DNA of 64,000 nt from Parasphingopyxis sp. (GCF_028279465.1 NZ_JANQNS010000015.1:186001-250000), one strand, 5' to 3'; positions 1 through 9,153 are shown, counted from the stretch's first letter. The notes: a model not told the origin generated them from the letters alone. Made by a program: numbers and translations.

Positions 1-672
1 GACATCTTCGGCTTTTTCGGCGTCGATATGGTCTATCTTTGCAACGCCATGATCGGCCAGATATTCGACGGCCCGCGCGGCGGGGAAGCGCCGGATATCC
101 TTGTCAATCGTCACGACGTGAACATCCGCTGCCGCGCGCAGTACGGGGAGCGCGGCGCGCATGGCGAGGGCGGATTGCGCGCTGCCGTTCCAGGCGATCA
201 TCGCGGTGCCGCTGCAATCAAAGGTTTCAATGTCTGTCGGCACGATCAGGATGGGAGTAGGGCATCGCAACAGCAGCGTCTCCGCAATCGGCTCGACCAT
301 CGCGCCGCCGCTGCTTTCCCGCATCGGACTGATGACGACGATATCGGCCAACGGCGCTTCCTCGACAAGCGCGTCCACCACATTGCCGCGATGTTCGTGC
401 CACTCCCATTCCACATCGTAGTCCGCCATACGGGCCTCAATGATCTGACGGATCTGGCGCGCTTCGCGCTGTTCGTCTTCGGCAAGGCGGGCCATGCCGC
501 TGGCGCTGATCGCCTGTCCTGCGCTTGGCGCCGTATGCGCGTACACGCAGACCAAAGCGCCGTTGAATGATCGTGCCAAGGCGGTCGCTGCAGTAAGGCG
601 CGATTCCAGCCCATGATCATCATGAACCGGTAGCATGATCCGCTTCGGGCCGATGGTCGCCATGTTGGTCAT
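1..672 (-). CDS. Universal stress protein (UspA family), 3' part outside window
   Basis: Reading leftward from an ATG at 672, the frame is open for 224 codons to the edge of the window, so the C-terminus is missing. The translation begins MTNMATIGPKRIMLPVHDD. An N-terminal Usp-like segment contains VVISPMRESSGG and ends with a PTPILIVP strand around residue 145; a second half starts near TAMIAWNGSAQSALAMRAA. This suggests two tandem Usp domains, as in roughly 270-280 residue proteins. The ATG overlaps the antiporter stop codon (ATGA) and is preceded by GGAAAAGGAGA, so translation is probably coupled to that gene. A stress or ion-homeostasis role is inferred from family and neighbour only. Confidence 0.85.
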   Translation of the reverse strand, partial: MTNMATIGPKRIMLPVHDDHGLESRLTAATALARSFNGALVCVYAHTAPSAGQAISASGMARLAEDEQREARQIRQIIEARMADYDVEWEWHEHRGNVVDALVEEAPLADIVVISPMRESSGGAMVEPIAETLLLRCPTPILIVPTDIETFDCSGTAMIAWNGSAQSALAMRAALPVLRAAADVHVVTIDKDIRRFPAARAVEYLADHGVAKIDHIDAEKAEDV

Positions 673-2393
673 TCTCCTTTTCCAATAATCATCAATCCGC
701 GCTGTTCATCGACAATGGTGCGCGCTGCATCGTCCGGGAATCCGATGCCCGTCAGCACCTGTTCGCACAGTTCCAGACTGGCCTCGACGGTTTCCGGAAC
801 GGCGCTCGCAGCACCCTGTTTCTGCAACTCGTGCGCATGGCTGGCGTCGCGCGCCCGTGCCATAATCGGCACGTGCGGCCATTCCGCGTGCACCGCCTGG
901 ATAACATGAGCGGCGGACCCTGGCTCGTCCATCGTCGTGGCGAAGGCCGATGCGCGCTCGATCCCGAGATGCCTTAGCAGGTCGGGCTGGCTCGCATCGC
1001 CGAAATAGACACTTGCGCCGTCCGCGCGTTCGCGCGCGACCAGCTCCGGATCGCTGTCAATCGCGACATAGGGCACCCGCTGTTCGTCGAGGAGTTGCGC
1101 CAGCATCTTCCCGACGCGGCCGAAACCGCCGATGATAACCGGATTGCCGTCCTTCATCGGTTCGTCGTCGGCAGACAGGTCAGCGTCGCGTGCCCGGATC
1201 GCTTTGCCGGCGCGCCGCCCGGCGATCGCGAGCAGCGGGGTCAGGAACATGGTGACGATGACGACGAGCAGAATGAACTGGGCGACTTCCGGATCGAGCA
1301 GCGCATAGGACAGAGCGGCTGCGATGACGACGAAGGCGAATTCGCCGCCCTGGCTCATCAATATGGCCGTTTCCGCGGCCACATCCTTGGGCAGCCGCCA
1401 GATCCGCGCCAGCGTGTAGATGATCGTGCCCTTCAGTATCAGCAGGCCGAGTACCGACAGCAATACCCAGCCGATACTCGCCCAGACCGCGAGGATATCG
1501 AGGCTCATGCCGACGGAGATGAAAAACAGGCCGAGCAGCAGGCCCTTGAACGGTTCTATATCGCTCGCAATCTGATGCCGGTATTCGGTACCGGCGAATA
1601 ACAAGCCGGCGAGGAACGCCCCGAGCGCCATGGAAAGGCCGGCCTCGGCAGTCAGCGCCGCCGTGGCGAGAACCAGCAGCACAACGGCGGCCATAAACAC
1701 CTCGCGGCTGCCTGTGCCGCCGACGAACTGCAGGAAGGGCCGCACGATGACCCGGCCGATCAGGAAGATAGCACCGATGACGAGTAAAGCTTCGCCAATC
1801 GCCCAGACCGCCGCCAGCGCCAGCGATCCCTCCACCGATGCTCCCGCGACGCCGACGAAGAAAAGGATCGGCACGACGGCCAGATCCTGGAGCAGCAAGA
1901 TACCGAAGCTGGACCGGCCGGCGGGTGCGCTGAGCCGCCGGGTTTCGGTCAGCAATTGCATCACGAGCGCCGTCGAGGAGAGGGCAAGGCACAATCCGAA
2001 GATGGTCGCGGCAACGAGCGAGTTGCCGAACAGATAGGCGATAACGCCGATCGCGATGGCGCTCACCGTGACCTGAGCGGCGCCGAGGCCAAAGACGAGC
2101 CGCCGCATACCCCATAATTGTGCGACCGACAGTTCGAGCCCGATGGTGAAAAGCAGGAAGATTACACCGAGTTCGGCGACCCGGCTGACGCCCTCGATAT
2201 CGGCGATCACCATATATTCGAGAACCGGTGTATCGCCGACCAGCCGACCGATTCCGTACGGTCCTATGATGAGGCCAACGAACAGAAATCCGAGCACCGG
2301 ACTGATGCCAGCACGGCGCACCAGCGGCACGACGAGCCCGGCCGCAACGAGGAAGATGATGATTTCCCGGAGGTACGGGATTTCGGGATGCAC
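669..2393 (-). CDS. Monovalent cation:proton antiporter-2 (KefB/KefC-like)
   Basis: A 574-residue inner-membrane protein. Residues 1 to about 390 are hydrophobic and form the CPA2 transporter core of about 12-13 helices, with the glycine- and acid-rich stretches typical of Na+/H+ or K+/H+ exchangers. A cytoplasmic RCK/TrkA-N Rossmann domain follows: VIIGGFGRVGKMLAQLL near residue 420, then an acidic strand end (YVAIDSDPEL) expected to bind NAD(H). Family knowledge suggests K+ efflux or pH homeostasis gated by nucleotide. It is divergent from the chorismate mutase gene with 66 bp between, and overlaps the downstream universal stress gene by 4 nt. Confidence 0.93.
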   Translation of the reverse strand: MHPEIPYLREIIIFLVAAGLVVPLVRRAGISPVLGFLFVGLIIGPYGIGRLVGDTPVLEYMVIADIEGVSRVAELGVIFLLFTIGLELSVAQLWGMRRLVFGLGAAQVTVSAIAIGVIAYLFGNSLVAATIFGLCLALSSTALVMQLLTETRRLSAPAGRSSFGILLLQDLAVVPILFFVGVAGASVEGSLALAAVWAIGEALLVIGAIFLIGRVIVRPFLQFVGGTGSREVFMAAVVLLVLATAALTAEAGLSMALGAFLAGLLFAGTEYRHQIASDIEPFKGLLLGLFFISVGMSLDILAVWASIGWVLLSVLGLLILKGTIIYTLARIWRLPKDVAAETAILMSQGGEFAFVVIAAALSYALLDPEVAQFILLVVIVTMFLTPLLAIAGRRAGKAIRARDADLSADDEPMKDGNPVIIGGFGRVGKMLAQLLDEQRVPYVAIDSDPELVARERADGASVYFGDASQPDLLRHLGIERASAFATTMDEPGSAAHVIQAVHAEWPHVPIMARARDASHAHELQKQGAASAVPETVEASLELCEQVLTGIGFPDDAARTIVDEQRGLMIIGKGE

Positions 2394-2459
2394 TATGGAG
2401 TCCTTGTCTCGCTGCTCTCGCTCTCGACTTTCAAGCTAGGCCGTTTAGAGACGCTCGAC

Positions 2460-2786
2460 ATGACCGAGATCAAAAGTGTCGAAGAAACCGTCGACCCAAA
2501 CGACACAACGACTATGGCAGAGGTGCGCGACGGCGTCGACGCCATCGATCGCGCGATCGTGACGCTGATCGCGCGGCGGTTCGGCTATATGGACGCTGCG
2601 GCACGCATCAAGCCGACGCGCAACACGGTGCGTGACGAGGGTCGCAAGGCGGATGTGATCGCCAATGTAAAAGCCCATGCTGCCGAACTCGGCGTGTCCG
2701 TGCCTCTCGCCGCGGCGCTGTGGGAGATGCTCGTCGAAAATTCGATCGCCTATGAATTCATCCGTTACGACGAGATTCGCGATTAA
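2460..2786 (+). CDS. Chorismate mutase, AroQ type
   Basis: A 108-residue all-helical protein. The segment VRDGVDAIDRAIVTLIARR and the following helices (ARIKPTRNTVRDEGRKADVI, then LWEMLVENSIAYEF) match the type II chorismate mutase fold, with the expected arginine/lysine residues for chorismate carboxylates. The family converts chorismate to prephenate for Phe/Tyr synthesis; some members are isochorismate pyruvate lyases, which cannot be excluded. The ATG at 2460 is used; a second ATG at 2514, just before the domain, is also possible. The gene stands alone, divergent from the antiporter and convergent with the reductase gene. Confidence 0.85.
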   Translation: MTEIKSVEETVDPNDTTTMAEVRDGVDAIDRAIVTLIARRFGYMDAAARIKPTRNTVRDEGRKADVIANVKAHAAELGVSVPLAAALWEMLVENSIAYEFIRYDEIRD

Positions 2787-2804
2787 CGCAAAATCGGCGA
2801 AGAC

Positions 2805-3386
2805 CTAGTGCCGGCGATAGATACACATTGTCACGCCGTCGGGCGTTGCAGCGCTCTTCGCGAGCGTCAGGTTTCGAAGCGTGACGCCGTTCTCGAACAG
2901 CCGTTTGCCCTTACCTAGAACAACCGGGAAAATCCAAAGCCGGAACTCATCGATCAAGTCATGCGCAAGCAGTGTTTGGATCAGGCACCAACTGCCGTGA
3001 ACTTGAAGCAGTGGGCCGCTCTGGGCCTTGAGATCGGCAATTGCGTCGGGAACATCGCCCGTGATCGCGTGTGAATTCTGCCAGTCAAGGCCATCCGGAT
3101 TCGAAGTTACGACATATTTGGTGGCCATATTCAGCATGATGGCTGGACGCTCTTCGGCGGGCGCAGTCGACCAATGTGGCGCGAACAGGTCATATGTCTT
3201 GCGTCCGAGCAGAAGGTCATAGGGTTCGTTCATCGCCTCTTCTGAGACCTGCTTCATGACTTCGTCCCAGTAATCTCTGGCCCATCCCCCTTGCGCGAAG
3301 CCGCCTGAGTCGTCCTCGTCCGGGTTGGCTGGTGCTTGCATTACGCCGTCAAGGGTCAGGAAAGTGAGTATGGCGAGCTCGCGCAC
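2805..3386 (-). CDS. Dihydrofolate reductase family protein (RibD C-terminal type)
   Basis: A 193-residue protein starting at a GTG (VRELAILTFLTLDGVMQAP) that follows an AAGGAG Shine-Dalgarno 6 nt away. The opening TLDGVMQAP, LLGRKTYDLFAPHW and YVVTSNP motifs are typical of the RibD C-terminal/dihydrofolate-reductase-like superfamily, which binds NADPH. Members linked to YciI proteins are usually uncharacterised reductases, so the substrate is unknown. It lies 29 bp after the YciI gene in the same direction and probably forms an operon with it, under the divergent TetR regulator. Confidence 0.88.
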   Translation of the reverse strand: MRELAILTFLTLDGVMQAPANPDEDDSGGFAQGGWARDYWDEVMKQVSEEAMNEPYDLLLGRKTYDLFAPHWSTAPAEERPAIMLNMATKYVVTSNPDGLDWQNSHAITGDVPDAIADLKAQSGPLLQVHGSWCLIQTLLAHDLIDEFRLWIFPVVLGKGKRLFENGVTLRNLTLAKSAATPDGVTMCIYRRH

Positions 3387-3415
3387 GGTAATCTCCTTTT
3401 GCGTAGATCGCTGTT

Positions 3416-3733
3416 CTACATCGGCAATTCCATATCAGGCGCGACTTCGATTGTGCCGCCAAGCGCGATATGCGGGCAGGTGGCGGCGATCTCGATTGCC
3501 GCGTCGATAGTGTCCGCTTGTATTACCGTGTAACCGGCCAGCGGATTGGTGCCGCCGCCATCGGTTACGCCGTCAGTACCGACCGTCTTGGAGGGGCCAA
3601 CGGCGAGACCGGGGTCTACGGCAGCTTCGCCAAGCCCTGCCATCCAGGCCTTCCAATCCTCCATATGTTTGGGGCCGTCCGCAGGCGGATTGAAGCTTGG
3701 GCCCGTATGATAAGCGAGTACGAATTTCGGCAT
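3416..3733 (-). CDS. YciI family protein
   Basis: A 105-residue protein beginning MPKFVLAYHTGPSF, with the YciI/YCII ferredoxin-like fold pattern: a central helix containing MEDWKAWMAGLG, then GPSKTV and a C-terminal IEVAPDMELPM. Related DGPF-type proteins often sit next to ECF sigma factors or TetR regulators and are suspected of ring-cleavage or detoxification chemistry, but no reaction is established. The start ATG has a GGGAGAA Shine-Dalgarno. It is the first gene of a two-gene unit divergent from the TetR gene. Confidence 0.88.
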   Translation of the reverse strand: MPKFVLAYHTGPSFNPPADGPKHMEDWKAWMAGLGEAAVDPGLAVGPSKTVGTDGVTDGGGTNPLAGYTVIQADTIDAAIEIAATCPHIALGGTIEVAPDMELPM

Positions 3734-3792
3734 GATGTTCTCCCTATAGCCGTCGATTGAAAGGACGGTGGCCGAGCTATGCCGGATATTTT

Positions 3793-3812
3793 AATATGTT
3801 AAAGAACATATT
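3793..3812. promoter_or_regulatory. Perfect palindrome, candidate TetR operator
   Basis: AATATGTT-AAAG-AACATATT is a perfect inverted repeat with 8-bp arms. It lies in the 117-bp divergent intergenic region between the YciI gene and the tetR-like gene, about 38 bp before the regulator start and 60 bp before the YciI start. Its size and location fit an autoregulatory TetR-family operator. That function is inferred. Confidence 0.6.
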
Positions 3813-3850
3813 TTGGCCGATGCTATGGAGCTCCTGAAGGGTTGACAAAC

Positions 3851-4453
3851 ATGCCTTATAGTGCCGCTCATAAACGCGAAACGCGCGCGAAAATCGTCGA
3901 AGCTGCGCGGATTCTGTTCAATCGTCACGGGTTCGATGATGTTACGATCGATATGATAATGCGTGACGCTGGGCTCACCCGCGGCGGTTTCTACAACCAT
4001 TTCGATAGCAAGGAGGCGCTATATGCGGCTGCCGTGTCGAGCTTTCTAATGGGACGCGGAGCACAATGGCGCGGCGATGCCGGAGTGGACCCCGCCAAGC
4101 CTGGCCCGGACATGGCAGAGCGGATGATTTCTGGATACCTGTCGCCGGATCATCTTGGCGATCTCGATGGTCAATGCCCCATGATCGCACTGCCGTCCGA
4201 TATTGCTCGCACGAATCCACAAGTGCGCGAGGCGTATCAGTTGTTGCTAACTTCCATGGTTGGCTTGTTTGAAAACGGCCTGTCGAAAGGTTCGGATTCA
4301 ATGCGTGAAACTGCCCTGTCGCTCGCGGCATTGTGCGTTGGAGGCATGGTGCTTGCGCGAACCTTGCCTGACTCTGAGCTTGCAGAGGAAATACGGGCAG
4401 CCGCGCACAGGACGGCGGTTGCAATGGCACGCAGTGCCTCAGAACTTGCCTAG
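3851..4453 (+). CDS. TetR/AcrR family transcriptional regulator
   Basis: A 200-residue regulator. Residues 8-55 form the helix-turn-helix domain (KIVEAARILFNRHGFDDVTI, then MRDAGLTRGGFYNHFDSKEA), and a helical ligand-binding C-terminal domain follows. A TTG three codons upstream is possible, but the ATG at 3851 fits the family better. Divergence from the YciI/DHFR-like pair and the palindrome between them suggest it represses that unit and itself. It ends overlapping the convergent trmJ stop codon by 4 bp. Confidence 0.93.
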   Translation: MPYSAAHKRETRAKIVEAARILFNRHGFDDVTIDMIMRDAGLTRGGFYNHFDSKEALYAAAVSSFLMGRGAQWRGDAGVDPAKPGPDMAERMISGYLSPDHLGDLDGQCPMIALPSDIARTNPQVREAYQLLLTSMVGLFENGLSKGSDSMRETALSLAALCVGGMVLARTLPDSELAEEIRAAAHRTAVAMARSASELA

Positions 4454-5172
4454 CGCTTCTTCTCCAATGCCGCGATAACCCCCCGCAGCGCCTGCACATC
4501 TGGAGACGTCCATTCCGGCTTGGTGAGGATGGTTCTAAGATTGCGTTTGGTGGTCGGTGTACGGTCTGGCGGAAAGAAATAGCCGGTTGGTTCAAGCGCT
4601 GTTTCCAGATGTGCGATCAGTGCTTCAAGTTCGGCGTGCGGGGCAGGGGGCAGGCGCTCCTTCTCCGTAGGTACGGCAAGATCCGCGCCTTTCGACCATT
4701 CATAGGCGAGCAGGATGACGGCTTGGGCAAGGTTGAGCGAGCCGAAGTCCGGATTGATCGGCACCGTGACGATCGTGTTGGCGAGCGCGACATCTTCGGC
4801 GTCGAGGCCTGAACGCTCGGGGCCGAACAGGATCGCCGACGGTGCGGGTAGGGCATGGATGGCGGTCGCGGCGTCGACCGGCGTCACCACCGGCTTATCG
4901 AGTCCGCGCTTGCGAACAGTCGTTGCATAGACATGGCTGCAATCGGCAACCGCGTCGGCGACCGTATCGAACAGTTGCGCATTCTCGATCACGCTGTCGG
5001 CGCCGGATGCCGCGGGCAGGGCGCTTTCGTTCGGCCAGCCGTCGCGCGGTGCGACGATCCGCATCTCGGTCAGCCCGAAATTGAGCATCGCGCGCGCCGC
5101 TTTGCCGATATTCTCGCCAAGCTGCGGACGGACGAGGACGATCTTGGGCGGCGGGGCCTGCGCTTCGCTCAC
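4450..5172 (-). CDS. trmJ: tRNA/rRNA methyltransferase, TrmJ family (SPOUT)
   Basis: A 240-residue SPOUT-class methyltransferase. The N-terminus contains IVLVRPQLGENIGKAARAML, the SpoU motif 1 of TrmJ-like enzymes; LFGPERSGLDAEDV and VPINPDFGSLNLAQAVILL are motifs 2 and 3 that build the trefoil knot for S-adenosylmethionine. TrmJ 2'-O-methylates tRNA position 32. The start is a GTG that shares one base with the nrdR stop (TAGTG), so the genes are tightly coupled. It is the last gene of an rpiB-glyA-nrdR-trmJ operon. Confidence 0.9.
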   Translation of the reverse strand: MSEAQAPPPKIVLVRPQLGENIGKAARAMLNFGLTEMRIVAPRDGWPNESALPAASGADSVIENAQLFDTVADAVADCSHVYATTVRKRGLDKPVVTPVDAATAIHALPAPSAILFGPERSGLDAEDVALANTIVTVPINPDFGSLNLAQAVILLAYEWSKGADLAVPTEKERLPPAPHAELEALIAHLETALEPTGYFFPPDRTPTTKRNLRTILTKPEWTSPDVQALRGVIAALEKKR

Positions 5173-5630
5173 TATTCGAACAGATCCTTTACCGTTCCCG
5201 CAAACTCTTCGAAATCCTTCGCTTCGCGGAAATCCTTATAGACGCTGGCGAAGCGGATATAGGCGACGCTATCGAGCTGTTGCAGGCCTTCCATGACCAT
5301 CTCGCCGATCCGTTTCGATTGGATTTCCGTCTCGCCGCTGGTTTCCAGCTGGCGCTGGATACCCGAGACCAGCTGGTCGATCTGCTCGGGTTCGACGCCG
5401 CGCTTACGACAGGCGAGGGACACGGACAGATGGATTTTGTCGCGATCGAACGGCTCGCGCCGATCCTTGCTTTTGATAACCGTCAGCTCGCGCAGTTGGA
5501 TACGCTCGAACGTCGTGAAACGCGCGCCGCAGCTTTCGCATTGCCGCCGCCGCCGGATGGTCGTGCCGTCTTCGGTCGGGCGGCTGTCCTTTACCTGACT
5601 GCCGTCATGGGCGCAGAACGGGCAGCGCAT
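5172..5630 (-). CDS. nrdR: Transcriptional repressor NrdR
   Basis: A 152-residue repressor of ribonucleotide reductase genes. The N-terminal zinc ribbon is visible as MRCPFC (Cys3, Cys6) and CESCGARF (Cys31, Cys34). It is followed by an ATP-cone domain ([16 protein letters not shown] and [11 protein letters not shown]) that senses ATP/dATP. Length and motifs match the family exactly. A Shine-Dalgarno AAAGG precedes the ATG, only 9 nt after the glyA stop. Confidence 0.97.
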   Translation of the reverse strand: MRCPFCAHDGSQVKDSRPTEDGTTIRRRRQCESCGARFTTFERIQLRELTVIKSKDRREPFDRDKIHLSVSLACRKRGVEPEQIDQLVSGIQRQLETSGETEIQSKRIGEMVMEGLQQLDSVAYIRFASVYKDFREAKDFEEFAGTVKDLFE

Positions 5631-5639
5631 CGGTGGCCT

Positions 5640-6953
5640 TTACAGCTCGGGATAGATCGGAAAGCGCGCACACAGCGCTTCGACCCGCTCACGGACTTCG
5701 GTTTCGATCGCCGGGTCGCCATCCTCGCCCTTTTCGCGCAGACCTTCCAGCACATCGGCCACCATATCGCCGATCTCGCGGAATTCGGCCGGACCGAAGC
5801 CGCGGGTCGTCCCGGCCGGTGAACCGACGCGGATGCCGCTGGTTTTCGCTGGGGGCAGGGGGTCGAACGGGATGCCGTTCTTGTTGCAGGTGATACCAGC
5901 GCGTTCGAGCGCCTCGTCGGCATCGCGTCCTGTCACGCCAAGTGGCCGCAAATCGATAAGCGCGACATGAGTATCCGTGCCGCCCGCGACGAGATCGGCA
6001 CCGCGCTCCTTCAGCCGGCTGGCGAGCACTTTGGCGTTCTCGACCACCGCCGCTGCATAGCTTTTGAACTCTGGGCGCAGCGCTTCGCCGAATGCGACTG
6101 CCTTGGCCGCTATTACATGCATCAGCGGTCCGCCCTGGAGACCCGGGAAGACAGCCGAGTTGATCTTCTTCGCAATGGCTTCGTCATCGGTCAGCACCAT
6201 GCCGCCGCGCGGTCCGCGCAGCGTCTTGTGCGTGGTTGTCGTGACGACATGGGCATGGCCGAAGGGCGTCGGATGGACGCCCGCCGCCACGAGCCCGGCA
6301 AAATGCGCCATGTCGACGAGCAGATAGGCGCCGACCATATCGGCGATCTCGCGGAAACGGGCGAAGTCGATGATCCGCGGATAGGCCGATCCGCCGGCGA
6401 TGATGAGCTTGGGCTGATGCTCCTTGGCCAGCGCTTCGACCTGATCGTAATCAATCAGATGCGTGTCTTCCTTCACACCGTACTGGATCGCGTTGAACCA
6501 TTTGCCCGACTGGGCCGGTTTCGCGCCATGCGTCAGATGGCCGCCCGCATCGAGCGACATGCCGAGGATTGTATCGCCGGGCGTGGTCAGCGCCAGCATG
6601 ACTGCGCCATTGGCTTGCGCGCCCGAATGCGGCTGAACGTTCGCGAAGCCGCAGCCGAAAAGCTGTTTCGCGCGCTCGATGGCCAGCGTTTCAACGGAAT
6701 CGGACGGGGCGCAGCCCTGATAATAGCGGCGGCCCGGATAGCCTTCGGCATATTTGTTCGTGAGCACTGATCCCTGCGCCTCGAGCACCGCCTTGGAGAC
6801 GATATTCTCCGACGCGATTAACTCAATCTGCTTTTGCTGCCGCGTCAGTTCGGCTTTCAGTGCATCGGAGACGTCCGGGTCGGTTGCGCTGACCCGGTCC
6901 GAGAAAAAGCCGTCGGGCTGGACGTCGTTGAGATTGGCGGGGTTGGTGCTCAT
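5640..6953 (-). CDS. glyA: Serine hydroxymethyltransferase
   Basis: A 437-residue PLP enzyme interconverting serine and glycine with tetrahydrofolate, the main source of one-carbon units. [20 protein letters not shown] near the N-terminus, GRRYYQGC, and the PLP-lysine motif [13 protein letters not shown] are all present, and the length is normal. AAGGAA precedes the ATG. It sits between rpiB and nrdR, an order common in alphaproteobacteria. Confidence 0.98.
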   Translation of the reverse strand: MSTNPANLNDVQPDGFFSDRVSATDPDVSDALKAELTRQQKQIELIASENIVSKAVLEAQGSVLTNKYAEGYPGRRYYQGCAPSDSVETLAIERAKQLFGCGFANVQPHSGAQANGAVMLALTTPGDTILGMSLDAGGHLTHGAKPAQSGKWFNAIQYGVKEDTHLIDYDQVEALAKEHQPKLIIAGGSAYPRIIDFARFREIADMVGAYLLVDMAHFAGLVAAGVHPTPFGHAHVVTTTTHKTLRGPRGGMVLTDDEAIAKKINSAVFPGLQGGPLMHVIAAKAVAFGEALRPEFKSYAAAVVENAKVLASRLKERGADLVAGGTDTHVALIDLRPLGVTGRDADEALERAGITCNKNGIPFDPLPPAKTSGIRVGSPAGTTRGFGPAEFREIGDMVADVLEGLREKGEDGDPAIETEVRERVEALCARFPIYPEL

Positions 6954-6963
6954 TCGAATTCCT

Positions 6964-7422
6964 TCAGGCGGGTTCCCGGACGGGAGCCGGATTGGAAAGC
7001 TTATCGACGCGGCGCTGATGGCGGTCGCCGCCGAAATCGGTGGAGAGGAAGGCGTCGAGACAGTCCTTGGCGGTTTCGACGCCGATCAGCCGCGCGCCCA
7101 TCGCAATCACATTCGCGTCGTTATGTTCGCGCGACAGTCGGGCAGCGAGATTGTCCGATACCAGCGCGCAGCGGCAGGCGGGATTGCGGTTGACCGCCAT
7201 CGAAATGCCGATTCCCGATCCGCACAGCGCGACGCCGAACTCCGCATCGCCTGCCGCAATCGCCTCGGCCAGCGCATAGCCGTAATCGGGATAATCCACG
7301 GACTGGTGATTGTGTGGCCCGAGATCAGTCACATCATGGCCGTGCGCGTCCAGCCATTCGGCGAGGGCCGCTTTCAGTTCGATGGCGGCATGATCGGACG
7401 CGATGGCAATGCTGTGCGGCAT
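6964..7422 (-). CDS. rpiB: Ribose 5-phosphate isomerase B
   Basis: A 152-residue RpiB/LacAB sugar isomerase interconverting ribose 5-phosphate and ribulose 5-phosphate. [13 protein letters not shown] at the N-terminus, the catalytic-cysteine segment [16 protein letters not shown], and the [12 protein letters not shown] phosphate-binding region are present. The frame extends four codons upstream to another ATG, but GGAGGG lies 6 nt before the ATG at 7422, which selects this start. It is the first gene of the rpiB-glyA-nrdR-trmJ unit. Confidence 0.95.
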   Translation of the reverse strand: MPHSIAIASDHAAIELKAALAEWLDAHGHDVTDLGPHNHQSVDYPDYGYALAEAIAAGDAEFGVALCGSGIGISMAVNRNPACRCALVSDNLAARLSREHNDANVIAMGARLIGVETAKDCLDAFLSTDFGGDRHQRRVDKLSNPAPVREPA

Positions 7423-7535
7423 GAAACCCTCCATGGGCGGTGCATGTGCCCATTTAGTCCCGCCGGGCCGCTTTCGCCACCACCCATTGTGGTTTTTTCC
7501 ACATACTATCTCTGTCCCTTGATCAGGTCTGCTAA

Positions 7536-7561
7536 TTGTGTATTGGTGTATTAATACACAA
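7536..7561. promoter_or_regulatory. Nested palindrome upstream of the DUF5694 gene
   Basis: GTGTATTAATACAC (7546-7559) is a perfect 14-bp palindrome. It is nested in a wider one formed by TTGTGTAT (7536) and ATACACAA (7554). It lies 22 bp before the DUF5694 start, roughly where a -10/+1 region would fall if TTGATC at 7519 is the -35. It looks like a repressor site. No cognate regulator gene is adjacent. Confidence 0.45.
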
Positions 7562-7582
7562 AGACAAACAGGGAGACGTCCA

Positions 7583-8437
7583 ATGCGCTTTCTTCGTGGC
7601 CTGTTCCTAATGGTCCTCGCCCTGCCGGCGACCGTTGTCTACGCCGAGGACGACCCAGCACCAGTCGAAGTGATGATTTTCGGCACCTATCATTTCGCCA
7701 ATCCGGGTCTCGACGTTGTGAATATGGAAGCCGACGATGTGTTGGTTCCGCGTCGCCAAGCCGAACTTGAGGCGCTCGTCGCATCGCTTGCCGAGTGGGC
7801 GCCGCATCGCGTCCTCGTCGAGCGCGAATCGGATGCACCCGGCTTTATCGACCCCTCCTATGCCGAATTCGGGCCGGCGATGTTGGCCGAGACTCGTAAT
7901 GAGCGCGTGCAGATCGGCTATCGGCTGGCTGGGCGTCTGGGTCATGAATCGGTGTACGGCTTTGACGAGCAGCCGGGTGAGGGTGAGCCTGACTATTTCC
8001 CGATGGGCCGCGTCAATAGTTTTGCCGAGGCGAACGATATGCAGGGCGAACTCCGGCAACTGTTCGCGATGGTGCAGGCGGTAAATGCAAGGCAGGAGGA
8101 GGCGCAGGCCACGCAGTCGCTCGCGCAGCTTCTCATGACCCACAACGATCCCGCGCAGATTCTGCCGATGCACCGCGCGCTCTATTACGGACTGCTGCAG
8201 TTCGGCGATGGCGACGATCAGCCCGGCGCCGAACTCAACGCCTATTGGTATATGCGCAACGCCAAGATGTTTGCGAAGCTGCAAATGATCGCGCAGCCCG
8301 GCGACCGCGTTTTCTTGCTCGTCGGCAGCGGGCATGCTTATTGGCTGCGCCATTTCGTCGAGGAAACGGACGGTTTCGAACTGGTCGAAGCAATGCCCTA
8401 TCTGGAAGCGGCCGTCGGAGCGGAAGGAGCCGAATAG
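7583..8437 (+). CDS. Secreted DUF5694 domain protein
   Basis: A 284-residue exported protein. MRFLRGLFLMVLALPATVVYA is a signal peptide with probable cleavage before EDDPAP. The mature protein starts with VEVMIFGTYHFANPGLDVV, the signature of the DUF5694 family, and ends with a VGSGHAYWLRHFV segment reminiscent of TraB/GumN-like proteins. The function is unknown. An earlier in-frame ATG at 7538 is rejected because GGGAGA stands before 7583 and the signal peptide begins there. A palindromic operator candidate lies just upstream. Confidence 0.88.
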   Translation: MRFLRGLFLMVLALPATVVYAEDDPAPVEVMIFGTYHFANPGLDVVNMEADDVLVPRRQAELEALVASLAEWAPHRVLVERESDAPGFIDPSYAEFGPAMLAETRNERVQIGYRLAGRLGHESVYGFDEQPGEGEPDYFPMGRVNSFAEANDMQGELRQLFAMVQAVNARQEEAQATQSLAQLLMTHNDPAQILPMHRALYYGLLQFGDGDDQPGAELNAYWYMRNAKMFAKLQMIAQPGDRVFLLVGSGHAYWLRHFVEETDGFELVEAMPYLEAAVGAEGAE

Positions 8438-8453
8438 CCGCTAAAGCCGGAAT

Positions 8454-9146
8454 TCAGTTTTCGAAACCGACGAAACGCACCGTTTCGTCGAGCGGCTTGC
8501 GGTTCGAATAGACGGCGTTGGCTGGAAAGTCCGGGTCCGGCCAGCCCATCGCGACGGCCTTCATGATGACCTGATCGTCGGGGATATTCGCATGTTCGCG
8601 TACCACTGGTGATTGCATGATGCCCTGCGAATTGATCACGCAGCCCAGCCCGCGCGACCAGGCGGCGTTGACCAGCGCCGTAGTCACCGCGCCGCAATCG
8701 AAGGCGGTGTCGTCGCTGCTCGCCAGCTCGCGGTCGTAAGTGACGATCACGCAGACCGGCGCGTCGAACTGGCGGAAGCCGCGCAACACCCAATCCTGCC
8801 GGCCTTCCTTGTCGTCGCGCGCGATACCCATCGCGCCGAACAGTTGCTTGGCGACCTCGATCTGGCGTTCCCGGTGGACGCCGGCAAAGGGCTCTCCGCG
8901 GCGAAACTCACGGCTATCCGGGACACCGGCCAGAATGTTTTCGGTGTTACCCTTGCGGATCCGGTCGAGCGGTTCGCCGGTAATGACATGGAAATGCCAG
9001 GGCTGGGTGTTCATCGACGTCGGCGAGCGCATCGCGAGGCCGAGTATCTCCTCGATCAGCTCCTGCGGGACCGGCTTGTCGAGATAGCCGCGGATCGAGC
9101 GGCGTCCCCGCACTACCTCGTCATAGGTGGATGTCTGTTTGCTCAA
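8454..9146 (-). CDS. Nitroreductase family protein
   Basis: A 230-residue FMN-dependent oxidoreductase. RGRRSIRGYLDKPVP followed by RSPTSMNTQPWHFHVITG is the nitroreductase FMN-binding pattern. The central CGAVTTALVNAAWSRGLG and VAMGWPDPDFPANAVYSNRK match the C-terminal flavin and dimer region. Substrates cannot be told from sequence. It begins 7 nt after the hemA stop, so it is likely co-transcribed with hemA. Confidence 0.92.
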   Translation of the reverse strand: MSKQTSTYDEVVRGRRSIRGYLDKPVPQELIEEILGLAMRSPTSMNTQPWHFHVITGEPLDRIRKGNTENILAGVPDSREFRRGEPFAGVHRERQIEVAKQLFGAMGIARDDKEGRQDWVLRGFRQFDAPVCVIVTYDRELASSDDTAFDCGAVTTALVNAAWSRGLGCVINSQGIMQSPVVREHANIPDDQVIMKAVAMGWPDPDFPANAVYSNRKPLDETVRFVGFEN

Positions 9147-9153
9147 TGTGCCG

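Noticed and set aside
28-570. 180-residue plus-strand frame at the left edge
   Set aside because: The minus strand holds an uninterrupted universal-stress protein from 672 to the edge, with a Shine-Dalgarno and coupling to the antiporter gene.
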